A stretch of DNA of 64,000 nt, taken from positions 168,436-232,435 of the forward strand of contig JAJTUP010000093.1 in the NCBI GenBank assembly GCA_021399435.1, read 5' to 3'. Positions 43,861 to 52,546 of the stretch are shown one piece after another. This DNA is from Diaporthe sp. PMI_573. Taxonomy: Eukaryota > Ascomycota > Sordariomycetes > Diaporthales > Diaporthaceae. The translations under genes were made by a program, and so were the position numbers. Under the pieces are notes generated by a model, which saw nothing but the letters and a program-made list of their open reading frames with translations, had not been told where the DNA came from and did no database searches. Position 1 is the first letter of the stretch. Every line of letters starts with the position of its first letter.

Positions 43861-46800
43861 TTAACCACCTACCTACTATTAATTCTTTATAATATCAATT
43901 AAATACTTTATAGAATCGATTAATTAAGCACTAAAGATATACCCTAGCTATTTAGATATTATTCCGGTAGTATTGCAGCAATGGCAGATGTCCTTGACTA
44001 CTTGGGACTTAAGGCGATGTGGCAGGCAGAGTATGCTAAATAGAACTCTAACATTATCGCCACAAACTATTACCACCCAGTACTTTCTAAACCTCCTTTT
44101 TTTCTAAAACTCTTTAACAATAGTTACAATATCTATATAGACCTTAAGGCTAATTTAGATAAAGCAACAAGCAGTACTAGATAGCTAATGATATTTTATA
44201 GTATAAAGCCTAACAGAAAGATATTAGTATATAGCCAAGATATACAGCGCCCTATAACCACTACAAAAAGTAACACTATTAAAAACGTGGACACCAAAGC
44301 CGAGCATAACAGGTGCCCAAGTTCTGCTGGCCCCTCTAAGCGAGAGAGAGGAAACCACTCGAGGGCTCCAACGCAAAGAAAGAAGAGATAATGAAAAAGG
44401 GCCGGAAGGGCCACGAAGGCGATAAAAGCAGTGATTGGGTTCTAATCAGACAATGTTACAGGTTATTAAATAATAATAATAGAAGAATGAGTTGAGTTGT
44501 TGCTTTGGCCCTTGAGAGGGACAGAAGCTTGTCTAGTACTTATAGTACGGACGGCCAAGAAAAATTTATCGCACTAGCTACGTAAAATACTACGCCCTGT
44601 AACACACCCCTTTCTAGCCCTTTGCTCCCTAGAGTAGAAGGGTCGACTAAACTATTTATCCACCATTCTGATTAGTTCCCTCTTATGTCCCTATAGCACT
44701 TAGCTTGCCAGTCTCAGGCTGTTACCTGGTTAATGGTATCTTGAGTATTGTCTTCAAAATGTACTTAAATAATACGAGTCTATTTGCGAAACTCCGGCTA
44801 TATAGTAGGTATTGGAATCTATTTCGTTACCCTTCTTGTAGTTATGTAATAATAAGCCTAAGTATTGTAAGCTCTAATCTGATTATGCCGGGCTTTAAGC
44901 TTATTATTAATCTTAGTATTGTTAGGTTCTATACTCTAGTATCTGTTAATCTAGTAGAACCTTAGGCTTATTTTGGTAATAGTTAATTACAACCTAACTG
45001 TTTTAGCGCAAATATAAGACTGCTTGTCTTTTATATTTAGCTGTTTCATTATTAAGGAAAGTGGCTGTTCTAATTGTATATAAGAGACTTTATAGTTAAT
45101 TAGGTGGTATAGATTAATGTGTCTGACTTGGTTCTCTAGTTTTTTTATGATTATCTTAGTTAGTAGTTGCTTTATAGGTAGTTAAGGTAGATTTATATAA
45201 AGCCCTGTATTATATAGCTCCTTCTTGATAAGTTTTGGCTAGGAGATTAGACTGTACTTTTTCTTTACTTTCTGGAAATTATTAAGGCTAATTAAAGGGT
45301 AGTTGACAGGCTCTTAAAGACTATGCTTAAGTCTATTTAGCTCTGATTAGATAGTAAATATCTATATCTAGATTATTGTTTCTTTAGGGGAGAGCCTTAT
45401 AGGAGGGTTTTAGGTTAAGTTTAAGCTTTTTTAGTTATTAAACTCCTAGTTATTCCTTCTCCTATTTTCTTAAAAGAAGAAAGCCATATAGTTAGCTACC
45501 TGCTAGCTATAGTTGGTGAAGCTTGTCTAGGGTAAAATAGTAACTCTGATTACTCTAGGCTCCTTTACCCTAGGATATCCTTTCTTAATAAAGCTTTTAT
45601 AGATAGTTATGATCCTTCTATAGTTATAGTTTTACTCTCCTATATTTAGGTAGGTATTAATAGACCTGAGGTGATTAGTAGCGTGATTATAGATTCTAAG
45701 GGTAAAGTATCTAGGTGTGTATACTAGTATGATAATAAACTGGTGCTCTGGTATTAGTTATGACTATTTAAAGTCAGGGTAGGCTGGCTAATTATGAGAA
45801 ATGATAAAGTAACTAATAAATATAATGTTAGTAAAGTTAAGAAGCTGCTATCTAATTAGGGCTAAGACATAGTTACTTTAAAGCTTCTTATTTTAAGCTA
45901 GGAGTCCCTTAGCATCTACTAGGTTTAGAGCTAGGTATACCTAATATTTACTAAAGAAGTTTTATAACCTAGGTAGTAATTAGAGCTTAGGATATATGTT
46001 AATACCTGGAAAGTAGTTAGTAACTATCTTTTATGCCTAATTGCTTGTAATAATGTAATTAATATTAAAGAATAGAGGCCTGTCCTTATATTCTATTGGC
46101 TAAACTTGTCTAATCTTGAGCCTATACATGAGGATTTAAGTCTTAAATAGGTTGTAGGAAAGATTTATGCTAGCCTTATAACTAAAGTCGTAACGGTTTT
46201 AGACATTAACTGGATTGGGGAAACGGATGCTAGATAGTTATGTACTAAAGTTGTTATAAAAGGGTAGTTGTAATAGTCAGACAGTAGGGTCAACCTAATT
46301 AGTAATAGAGACAGGCTTGACTGATGGAATTAGGGTATCTAGGTTAAATGTCTCTCCCAAAGAAACGCTAGGAGAGGCTCTAGAAGACCTATAATAGGAG
46401 GAAGCTACCTGTAAAGTTCTAGTTATGTGGAAGTTAGACCTAGAATGATGGCTAGATCCGCCCCTTCTAGACTGCCTGTTGCTTATGGTGGCTTTCTAAT
46501 TACCCGTAAGTATAGTGAGAAGTATAAGGGAATTAAGTAGGTAATAAAAAGAAGGAGTAAAGTGTAGGGAAAGTGGTGAGAAAGCTTGTACCCCTAGGGG
46601 ATGCTATATGGGTAATTAAGCAAAGAGGTTAATGTTATAAAAAGGGTAGCTCTGCTACTCGGAGGTTGTAAGAAGGACGAAATATAATAGCAATATGTCT
46701 TGCCTAAATTAGTTCTTTAGTACTACCAAAGGCTTTAGATATAGTTAATTAGAAACTAGAAAGTAGCTAAAAGAGGTTTATAGGTATTGGTTGGAAAGGT

Positions 46801-47289
46801 TTTAAGGAAAGGTTGTATTAGGTACTACAGGGTTTTTATAGACTAGTAGAAGTACTACTTTTTATAAATTACTCACGTCTATTAGTTACTTTCCATCTCT
46901 TCTACTTTCCTTTAGGTATTAGGGTAGTCTAAGTATTTGTTTATACAAGTAGCTGAGGTTAGTAAATTACCAGGCCTCTCAGGTACTCTCTCGTACTTTT
47001 TTAAAAACCTCCCTTTTCTTTCACTAATTCCGTTCAACCTTTTCTTACAACACCAACTTTCTACTACTTAGGGCATTACTTTATTACTCTAATTAGACAC
47101 CAAATAAGCTTTCTAAACTAAATCTCACTCCTATACTACTATCTTTCTTCTCTCACCCCTTAAAATATCTTCCTACACTCTCTAGAATCCTAATAAAAAG
47201 GGAAAGAAAAAGGAGGAAAGCAAGCAGGAGCCCGCTTATCTCTTATATAAGTCTAACTACTCTAAACTAATTATCAACCATAGCATTTA
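43861..47289. mobile_element. AT-rich, RIP-like degenerate repeat block
   Basis: Sequence rich in TA dinucleotides with stops in all frames; C is scarce and CpA is depleted, the signature of repeat-induced point mutation (C to T in CpA). No conserved domain can be read except an LTR-like stretch at 44,277-44,606. The element matrix continues after the pogo insertion at 49,617. Original family not determined. Confidence 0.6.
44277..44606 (-). repeat. LTR-like repeat (inverted relative of 58,562-58,885)
   Basis: On the minus strand, from 44,606, it starts TGTTACAGGGCGTAGTATTT and shares long blocks with the plus strand from 58,562: AGTACTAGACA, CTCTCAAGGGCC, ACTCATTCTTCTATTATTATT, CCCTTTTTCATTATCTCTTC, AGGGGCCAGCAGAAC. 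Similarity ends near a shared CCACGTTTTTA. The TG start fits an LTR of a Ty3/gypsy element whose body would extend leftwards and is truncated near 43.86 kb. Confidence 0.6.
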
Positions 47290-47382
47290 ACGTGGTTGGA
47301 CAGTCAGCCGCGCAGGACACATGCCCGCGCACTTTTGCTAACTCCGCCAACTTTAGCCAGCCCTGGCACCCACCTAGTGCAA
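47290..47382 (+). repeat. Left terminal inverted repeat of the pogo element (93 bp)
   Basis: Reads the same as the reverse complement of 49,522-49,614 with two mismatches seen (GCACCC/GTACCC and TAGTGC/TAGGGC). Confidence 0.92.
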
Positions 47383-47396
47383 TAGAATCAATAAAA

Positions 47397-47418
47397 GTTG
47401 GCACCAATTGGTGCCAAC
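47397..47418. repeat. Left subterminal palindrome of the pogo element
   Basis: A perfect palindrome centred on TTGGCACCAATTGGTGCCAA, about 15 bp inside the left TIR. The same palindrome recurs near the right end. Confidence 0.9.
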
Positions 47419-47611
47419 TGGTCTCAATTGCTCAATTTCAATCGACTTAGTCAATTTAGAGACGTTAGCGTGGCTGCAGTGCCAGTCTAAAGTGGCCGAC
47501 TTTTGGTGGGAAAATCGGCTTCCCCACCAAAATGGAGCATTTCAACCATGCAGAATCAACCTCAATCTACACCAGCCAAATCAACTATTTTGGCGGTCCG
47601 ACGCGGTCCGC

Positions 47612-49294
47612 TTAAGAATGTACTATTATACACTCTGAATCTGACTGACTAGACTCTTCTGCATCTTTCTCACAAGTTCTTGCGTTATGCCCAGTCTCGC
47701 CGCAGTTGCCACATCGTCGTTTGCTCGGTCCGCCGCGGTCCGCCTCCTCAGCACCACCAGCCATTTCACCAGCCGGCCGCTTCCCCTTTTGTTTTTCTTC
47801 AATTATCACCTGAGATTCCTCAATACTAAGTGCCCCTCCAAGCTGGACCCGACTTCTTTTGGCCCTCCGGCGCTTGGCGAGCCCAATATTAGCCTTCTCA
47901 AGGGTACGGACCCGATCATTCAAAAGAGTAATCTGATGCGCCATTGCTTGTGCACCCTTTGTAAACTTCTCAATTGCCTGGATAATTGGTGTAGGGGAGC
48001 TGCCCTGATGGGCTGAGATCTTGCCCTTGATAAAACTTGATTGCTGGACAGTCTGGTGGGCATTGGAAGGTGTTTGTGATTCCCATTTCGATGGTGACAC
48101 AGGGAGGGATTGTACTGGAGTTTGTAGGCGGACATCCAGCTTGGAAATGACAGAATCTGGGTCCCATGGAGAAATTCCAGCCCCTCTGAACCCAGCTTTC
48201 ATGTTTTCTTCCGTAAAGACCTTGTCGTGGGCTGCCTTAAACGCAATGAAGAACTCGGACTTGGTGATGTGGTTGATCGAGGCCCGGATGAAGAGGTTGA
48301 TCTCATCGCCGTATGCACGCTTCAATAGCGAAAATAATGCAACATCCAATGGCTGGAGTAGATGAGATGAATGTGGTGGCATGCTAATAGGGATAATGTT
48401 GTTTTCCTTGCAGTACTGTTCGAACTCTGCTGATACATGGCTCTCGTGTCCATCCAGGATGAGCATCCGGTATTTGCCCATTGTTCGCTTAATTGTATGC
48501 TTATTAAAGTGCTGAATCCATTCTAGACCAGTCTTGTTATCCGTCCATCCATTTGGAGTAGGCTTGATTACCCAATCGGCAGGAAAACCCGACTCTGTGG
48601 TCCAGTTTGCAAGGTGGTAGGCGCCTTGGACAATGACGAATGGCGGGATACACCAGCCCTTTGCATTGATGCATTCAATAGCTGTTGCCCATTCACGGTT
48701 TCCAGGCTGTATAGATTTAGCCTTTCCATGCCGATCAGAGCGTGTAACAACCAGGGTTGAGGTTATCTGGCCCATCATGAAGCCAGTTTCGTCGAAGTTG
48801 TAGAGATCGTCATCTGTGATCCCATACTTGGCCATCATGTTGCGAAGTAGTCGGAACCAGTTTCCAATGACCTCAGGATCTTCGCAGAGGGCCCTCTGGT
48901 AGTCGTAAGGCCGAGAGAATCTTGTTTTCAAGCTTGGTTGTGCATCCACAAAGCGTCGTGCCCATCTGGTGCCAACAGGCTTGCCATCACGCGACGCCAG
49001 CAGGAGGTTGGCCATATCTTCCACACCAGAAAGTCGCATTGGGAATCCTCGTGCATCTTGCTCAATGATATATTGAACAAGTGTTTGCTCTTCAATTGGG
49101 TCAAGTTTATGCTTCTCGACGCGTGATTCTTCACGCCGGGGTCGGTTGTTCATCCTGTCACGTAGAGTAGATTCAGGGATATGAAAGATCCGAGCAGCCT
49201 GACGTCTACTCAAGGGTTTCTTTTGGTTTTTTTTAGAATTCTCGATTGCTTGAAGTGATAGTTTGATTTTATCTTCTTTCGAGTAGATTGGCAT
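47612..49294 (-). CDS. Pogo/Fot1-family transposase
   Basis: An uninterrupted 560-codon frame. Residues about 8-50 form a psq/pipsqueak helix-turn-helix (SRRQAARIFHIPESTLRDRM). Residues about 65-130 are a CENP-B-type HTH that contacts the TIR (EEQTLVQYIIEQDARGFP and WARRFVDAQP). The DDE domain has Asp in LYNFDETGF, Asp in MLILDGHESH and the third Asp in HSSHLLQPLDVALF. A coiled-coil-like stretch (ALNDRVRTLEKAN type) and a basic KRRRAKRSR precede a C-terminal CCHC zinc knuckle (CGNCGETGHNARTC, about residues 528-541) and an acidic tail. The protein cuts and pastes the element at TA sites. All catalytic Asp are present and no stop is seen, so it may be active. Confidence 0.93.
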   Translation of the reverse strand: MPIYSKEDKIKLSLQAIENSKKNQKKPLSRRQAARIFHIPESTLRDRMNNRPRREESRVEKHKLDPIEEQTLVQYIIEQDARGFPMRLSGVEDMANLLLASRDGKPVGTRWARRFVDAQPSLKTRFSRPYDYQRALCEDPEVIGNWFRLLRNMMAKYGITDDDLYNFDETGFMMGQITSTLVVTRSDRHGKAKSIQPGNREWATAIECINAKGWCIPPFVIVQGAYHLANWTTESGFPADWVIKPTPNGWTDNKTGLEWIQHFNKHTIKRTMGKYRMLILDGHESHVSAEFEQYCKENNIIPISMPPHSSHLLQPLDVALFSLLKRAYGDEINLFIRASINHITKSEFFIAFKAAHDKVFTEENMKAGFRGAGISPWDPDSVISKLDVRLQTPVQSLPVSPSKWESQTPSNAHQTVQQSSFIKGKISAHQGSSPTPIIQAIEKFTKGAQAMAHQITLLNDRVRTLEKANIGLAKRRRAKRSRVQLGGALSIEESQVIIEEKQKGKRPAGEMAGGAEEADRGGPSKRRCGNCGETGHNARTCEKDAEESSQSDSECIIVHS

Positions 49295-49485
49295 TGTGGA
49301 TGTTGATTTCTAGCGTGTTGAATATTTAAGTAGGTAGAGTGATGCGAGACTGACGCGAAAAATGGGGACGCGATTCGCACCAAAAACAAACCCGCTCACC
49401 AAAACTTTAAGTTTTCAGACTAGCACTGCAACCCCACCATGCCTCCAAATTGACTAAATTGATTAGAAATAAGGAATTTAAATCA

Positions 49486-49507
49486 GTTGGCACCAATTGG
49501 TGCCAAC
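49486..49507. repeat. Right subterminal palindrome of the pogo element
   Basis: Second copy of the same perfect 22-bp palindrome, 14 bp inside the right TIR. Confidence 0.9.
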
Positions 49508-49521
49508 TTTCATTAATTCCT

Positions 49522-49614
49522 TTGCCCTAGGTGGGTACCAGGGCTGGCTAAAGTTGGCGGAGTTAGCAAAAGTGCGCGGGCATGTGTCCTGCGCGGCTGA
49601 CTGTCCAACCACGT
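49522..49614 (-). repeat. Right terminal inverted repeat of the pogo element (93 bp)
   Basis: Mirror of the left repeat, ending CCACGT next to the duplicated TA. Confidence 0.92.
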
Positions 49615-49616
49615 TA

Positions 49617-50590
49617 TACTACCTTTATAAACCAAGATATACTTCTATAAAATATTATCCTTAAGTCTAAACTCTATACCTCTTTTGCCCAAAATATCTC
49701 TATCTATACTCTAATCAGTTATAGTATAAACCAGTATATTGTGTAGCTTCTATTTAAGCCTACTATTAAGAAGATTATAATTAACCTCTTTATCCTTTTC
49801 CTACTAAACAAGAATCGTGATTTCCTCTACAAGTACCTTTAAATACTAATATAGACAGGTACTAATAAGGTCTTTATCAAGAAGGTTAATAGCAAGCTAT
49901 ATAGAAAGTACATATCTAATCTATGCTAATTAGATAACAAGTACCATGCCCCTGCCCTTTTTATCGCCTTTTTTGATTGTTAAAATACTTCTTCCTATGA
50001 GTACTATCTTATATATATATCTTAGAACTTTAATAATAGGGTCCCTGTTATAGTCTCTTTCTTTAAGTATTAAAGTATCCCTGGTTTTAAAAAGGGTATA
50101 TACTAACTATCTCTACTATATTAAAGGTAGCAACTATACTTTTAACAAGAATTCCTACATTCCTACCATTAAGGCCGCCACTACTCTGCTTAATTATAAA
50201 TTTAAGGGCACTCCCTAATTAAAACTTACCTTAGGTAAATATACCTAAGTTAACAAGAAATTTAACTTTAATAAAGCAAGGGAGGAAGTAATTAAAAAAG
50301 TAAAGGGTTTTCAGCCCAGACCTAAGAAGCTAAAGCCTAAAGAGAAGAGGTCTTGAGAGTAATTTAGAAAAAGAATTAGGGTAAAAGATTACATAAGGTA
50401 ACAAATGTTAGGTTTATAAAACTACTACTCTCTACTCTCGTAATAAGTAATTAATTTTAAATTTCATACATTATGTAATAATAAAATGAATGTAAACTAG
50501 GCTTTAATTAGAGTAAAACAAATGTTGTAGGATAATAAACAAAAGAAAAGAAGCCTAGTAAAAAAAAAAATATTTAAATATAAAGAAAAC
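49617..50590. mobile_element. AT-rich RIP-like matrix between the pogo and copia elements
   Basis: TA-rich sequence with dense stops. It is presumably the right-hand continuation of the matrix at 43.9-47.3 kb in which the pogo element landed. A Lys-rich degraded frame is visible around 50,230-50,360 but cannot be assigned. Confidence 0.5.
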
Positions 50591-50798
50591 TGTTGAATGG
50601 CCTTTGCCATATGGCGTAATGTACGTACGTACGTGTCTGTGCAATTGATTCTGAATTCGTTGATGTCTGTGTAAACTATGAAACAAGCGGGGAACTTCGC
50701 GCGCAGACCTAAGAGGTCTGCATGCACTCCCTTGCCTGCTTAGTCATCCTCCCTAGCCAATATGGCTATGTGCGATCAGCCTCAGTGCTATTCCAACA
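50591..50798 (-). repeat. LTR of the copia element (3' LTR in element orientation)
   Basis: 208 bp, bounded by TGTTG and CAACA. It reads identical to 57,883-58,090. It contains a triple overlapping GTAC run (GTACGTACGTACG) at 50,621-50,633 and an inverted AGACCTAAGAGGTCT. Confidence 0.95.
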
Positions 50799-51240
50799 CT
50801 GGGGGTCTTTTGTTTTCTGATCGCACACTCCCTTTGGGCCGGTCGAGCAAGTTGAATTGCTCGTACGCCCTTTTCCCATAACAAATGAAAATCACCCTGC
50901 CCAGGCAGGTTGTGCTGCCATGGTTTTGGTGGGCGTGCGATGTAAGTGAACCCCCACTTGGTGGTCCAGATCAAGCACTTATTGCACTAACTTTCTCAAC
51001 CTTCTTTTCAGCACCCCTTCTGACCTGCTTTCCAACCACCTTTTCTCACGACTCTCATCGTACTGGCCAGAAGGCTAGAAGGGACTGTTGCCTGTGACTC
51101 ACTTGTACGAGTGACCCTTTTTTTTAGCCAGTTGAGGTGGTCTGTGCACAGCGCCCTTCTGGTGCCAGCACAAAAACCTCACGCCTTTCGCCTTTTGCTT
51201 CAACCTTCCCTTCTTCTCTTCTCTATCGCACGACACTCTT

Positions 51241-51282
51241 TCTCTCTCTCACACACACACACACATACACACACACACACAC
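51241..51282. repeat. CT/CA dinucleotide tract
   Basis: (TC)n followed by (CA)n with one TA interruption, directly in the promoter/leader of the accessory gene. Confidence 0.9.
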
Positions 51283-51350
51283 CTTGTGTGTCGTGCGATC
51301 AAAAACATCTTCAAAACTTACCCCCCCATCGTCACCAAACCTTTCACACG

Positions 51351-51778
51351 ATGGCCAACGCTTTCGGGGTCATGACTGTCGACGAGCTGGACGGGGTGCG
51401 CTGGCTGAACCTTCCGACTAGCCAGGTGGTCAACCGCCGGTTCCTTCTCGCGATGTGCACCAGTGTTCGTACTACCCTTCCTCCCCTTCGCACGACATGC
51501 CCTTGCTAACGTACGAAAAACAGGATGAGGAGCGCAACGCCTGCCGTCTCCCTTTGCGCGATATCTCGATTCGGATGGCCGACGGCGACACGATTCAGCT
51601 GGCTTGGGCCAAGCTTATTCGTCGAGAGAGCTACTTCCGTGCGATCATCATCCAGTCGCGCGGCAATGTGGCTGGCCGCTGTCCCCAGAAGTGTGGTAAC
51701 CGTCGGGTTACCTGTCGTACCGAGGCCTGTGTGCGCATCGATGGATTCTGTGGTGGCGCTTGTGCTGAGTGCGTCTAG
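51351..51778 (+). CDS. Accessory Cys-rich protein, antisense within the copia element
   Basis: Exons 51351-51464 and 51524-51778 (38 + 84 codons plus stop). The intron ends GCTAAC...AAACAG, a proper branch and acceptor, but the donor GTTCGT is weak. The start has a fungal gene-like context: CT-rich and CA-repeat tract, then AAAAACATC, then CACACGATGGCC. The protein has a helical N-terminus (TVDELDGVRWLNLPTSQVVN), a charged middle (AWAKLIRRESYFRAIII) and a Cys-rich end (GRCPQKCGNRRVTC, then FCGGACAEC). It stops at TAG TAG; the frame then stays open for 62 codons (51782-51970) with RCGHH and a very acidic tail (SDSEDEDDESYDSDNDDEED). The Cys spacing recalls the small fungal DUF3716-type domain, a low-certainty comparison. 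The role is unknown. A DNA-binding or regulatory partner of the element is an inference. Confidence 0.6.
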
Positions 51779-52215
51779 TAGTCGCACGGCAATCGTTGCG
51801 GCCACCATGATAGCAATCAGCCGTCCGACTCGGAGGATGAGGATGATGAGTCGTACGACTCAGACAACGATGACGAGGAGGATGATTCGGACGATGCTCG
51901 CAGTAATGCCAGCGTCAAGATGGAGGACATGGTGATTGATCCCTGGCGCAACGCTCAGGTGATCGAGTAGGGGGAGGATCGTACGGAGGGTGGTGAATTT
52001 TCGTGAGCTGGGTTGAGTCGTGCGTTGAGCTTTTTGTACACTACCACAAATTGACTCCCCTCTGACCGTTTTTCTTTGTGCGAAAGTCGCCTGCTCTTTT
52101 GTGAAATGTTCTGTCGCACGGTTGGGGTCTTCCCTTTCTGGTTCCCCTGGGCCAATTCTTGGCCGTCCTTATGTAGCCTGACACTGTCCTGGGTTTGCCT
52201 TTGGTTGTTTTCGTG

Positions 52216-52405
52216 CGATCTGAAGTGTCCTGGCTCTGTCCTGGTGTGTCCTGGACCTGTCCTCGTACGTCCTTGAGCAGTCCTAGCCATGTCCTGAGTT
52301 GTCCTGGCTGTGTCCTTTGTGCGTCCTGAAGCTGTCCTGTAGCTGTCCTGGGCCTTTCCATCGTGCGTCCTGGGCCTGTCCTGGGCCTGTCTCCCTTCAG
52401 TCCTC
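52216..52405. repeat. Degenerate TGTCCTG minisatellite
   Basis: Repeated TGTCCTG or CGTCCTG units every 10-13 bp, about 15 copies, between the accessory gene and the pol stop. Several units include CGTGCGTCCTG or CGTACGTCCTT, overlapping the dispersed hexamer motif. Confidence 0.8.
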
Positions 52406-52441
52406 AAGTTTTTTTTTTTTCGTGCGGCTGTCCTGCAGCTT

Positions 52442-52500
52442 TTTCTTCTTGTCCTCGTACCCTCCAGTCCATTTCTTCTTGTCCTCGTACCCTCCAGTCA
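52442..52500. repeat. 30-bp tandem duplication
   Basis: Two consecutive 30-bp copies starting TTTCTTCTTGTCCTCGTACC, just downstream of pol in element orientation. Confidence 0.9.
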
Positions 52501-52546
52501 AGCACCTCTTCCCTTATTCCTCCTTATAATCACGCCCTTATTCCTT

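Larger units (their letters stand above)
47290..49614 (-). mobile_element. Pogo/Fot1-type DNA transposon, apparently intact
   Basis: A 2325-bp element with long terminal inverted repeats starting ACGTGGTTGGACAGTCAGCC and a TA target duplication on both sides (47,288-47,289 and 49,615-49,616), the rule for Tc1/mariner-pogo elements. It encodes one full-length transposase on the minus strand and is not RIP-mutated, although it is inserted in a RIP-like AT-rich matrix. This indicates insertion after the matrix had decayed. Confidence 0.92.

Noticed and set aside
44188..44965. Short open frames in the AT-rich block
   Set aside because: Isolated frames in RIP-like or LTR-like DNA, with no motif or codon bias.
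43861..47289. CRISPR-like or satellite array in the AT-rich block
   Set aside because: No regular repeat-spacer periodicity; the repetitiveness is only AT composition, and the organism is eukaryotic.
51111..51509. 132-codon plus-strand frame starting before the accessory gene ATG
   Set aside because: It runs through the CT/CA leader tract in the same region; the start at 51,351 has a better context and reads into the spliced frame.
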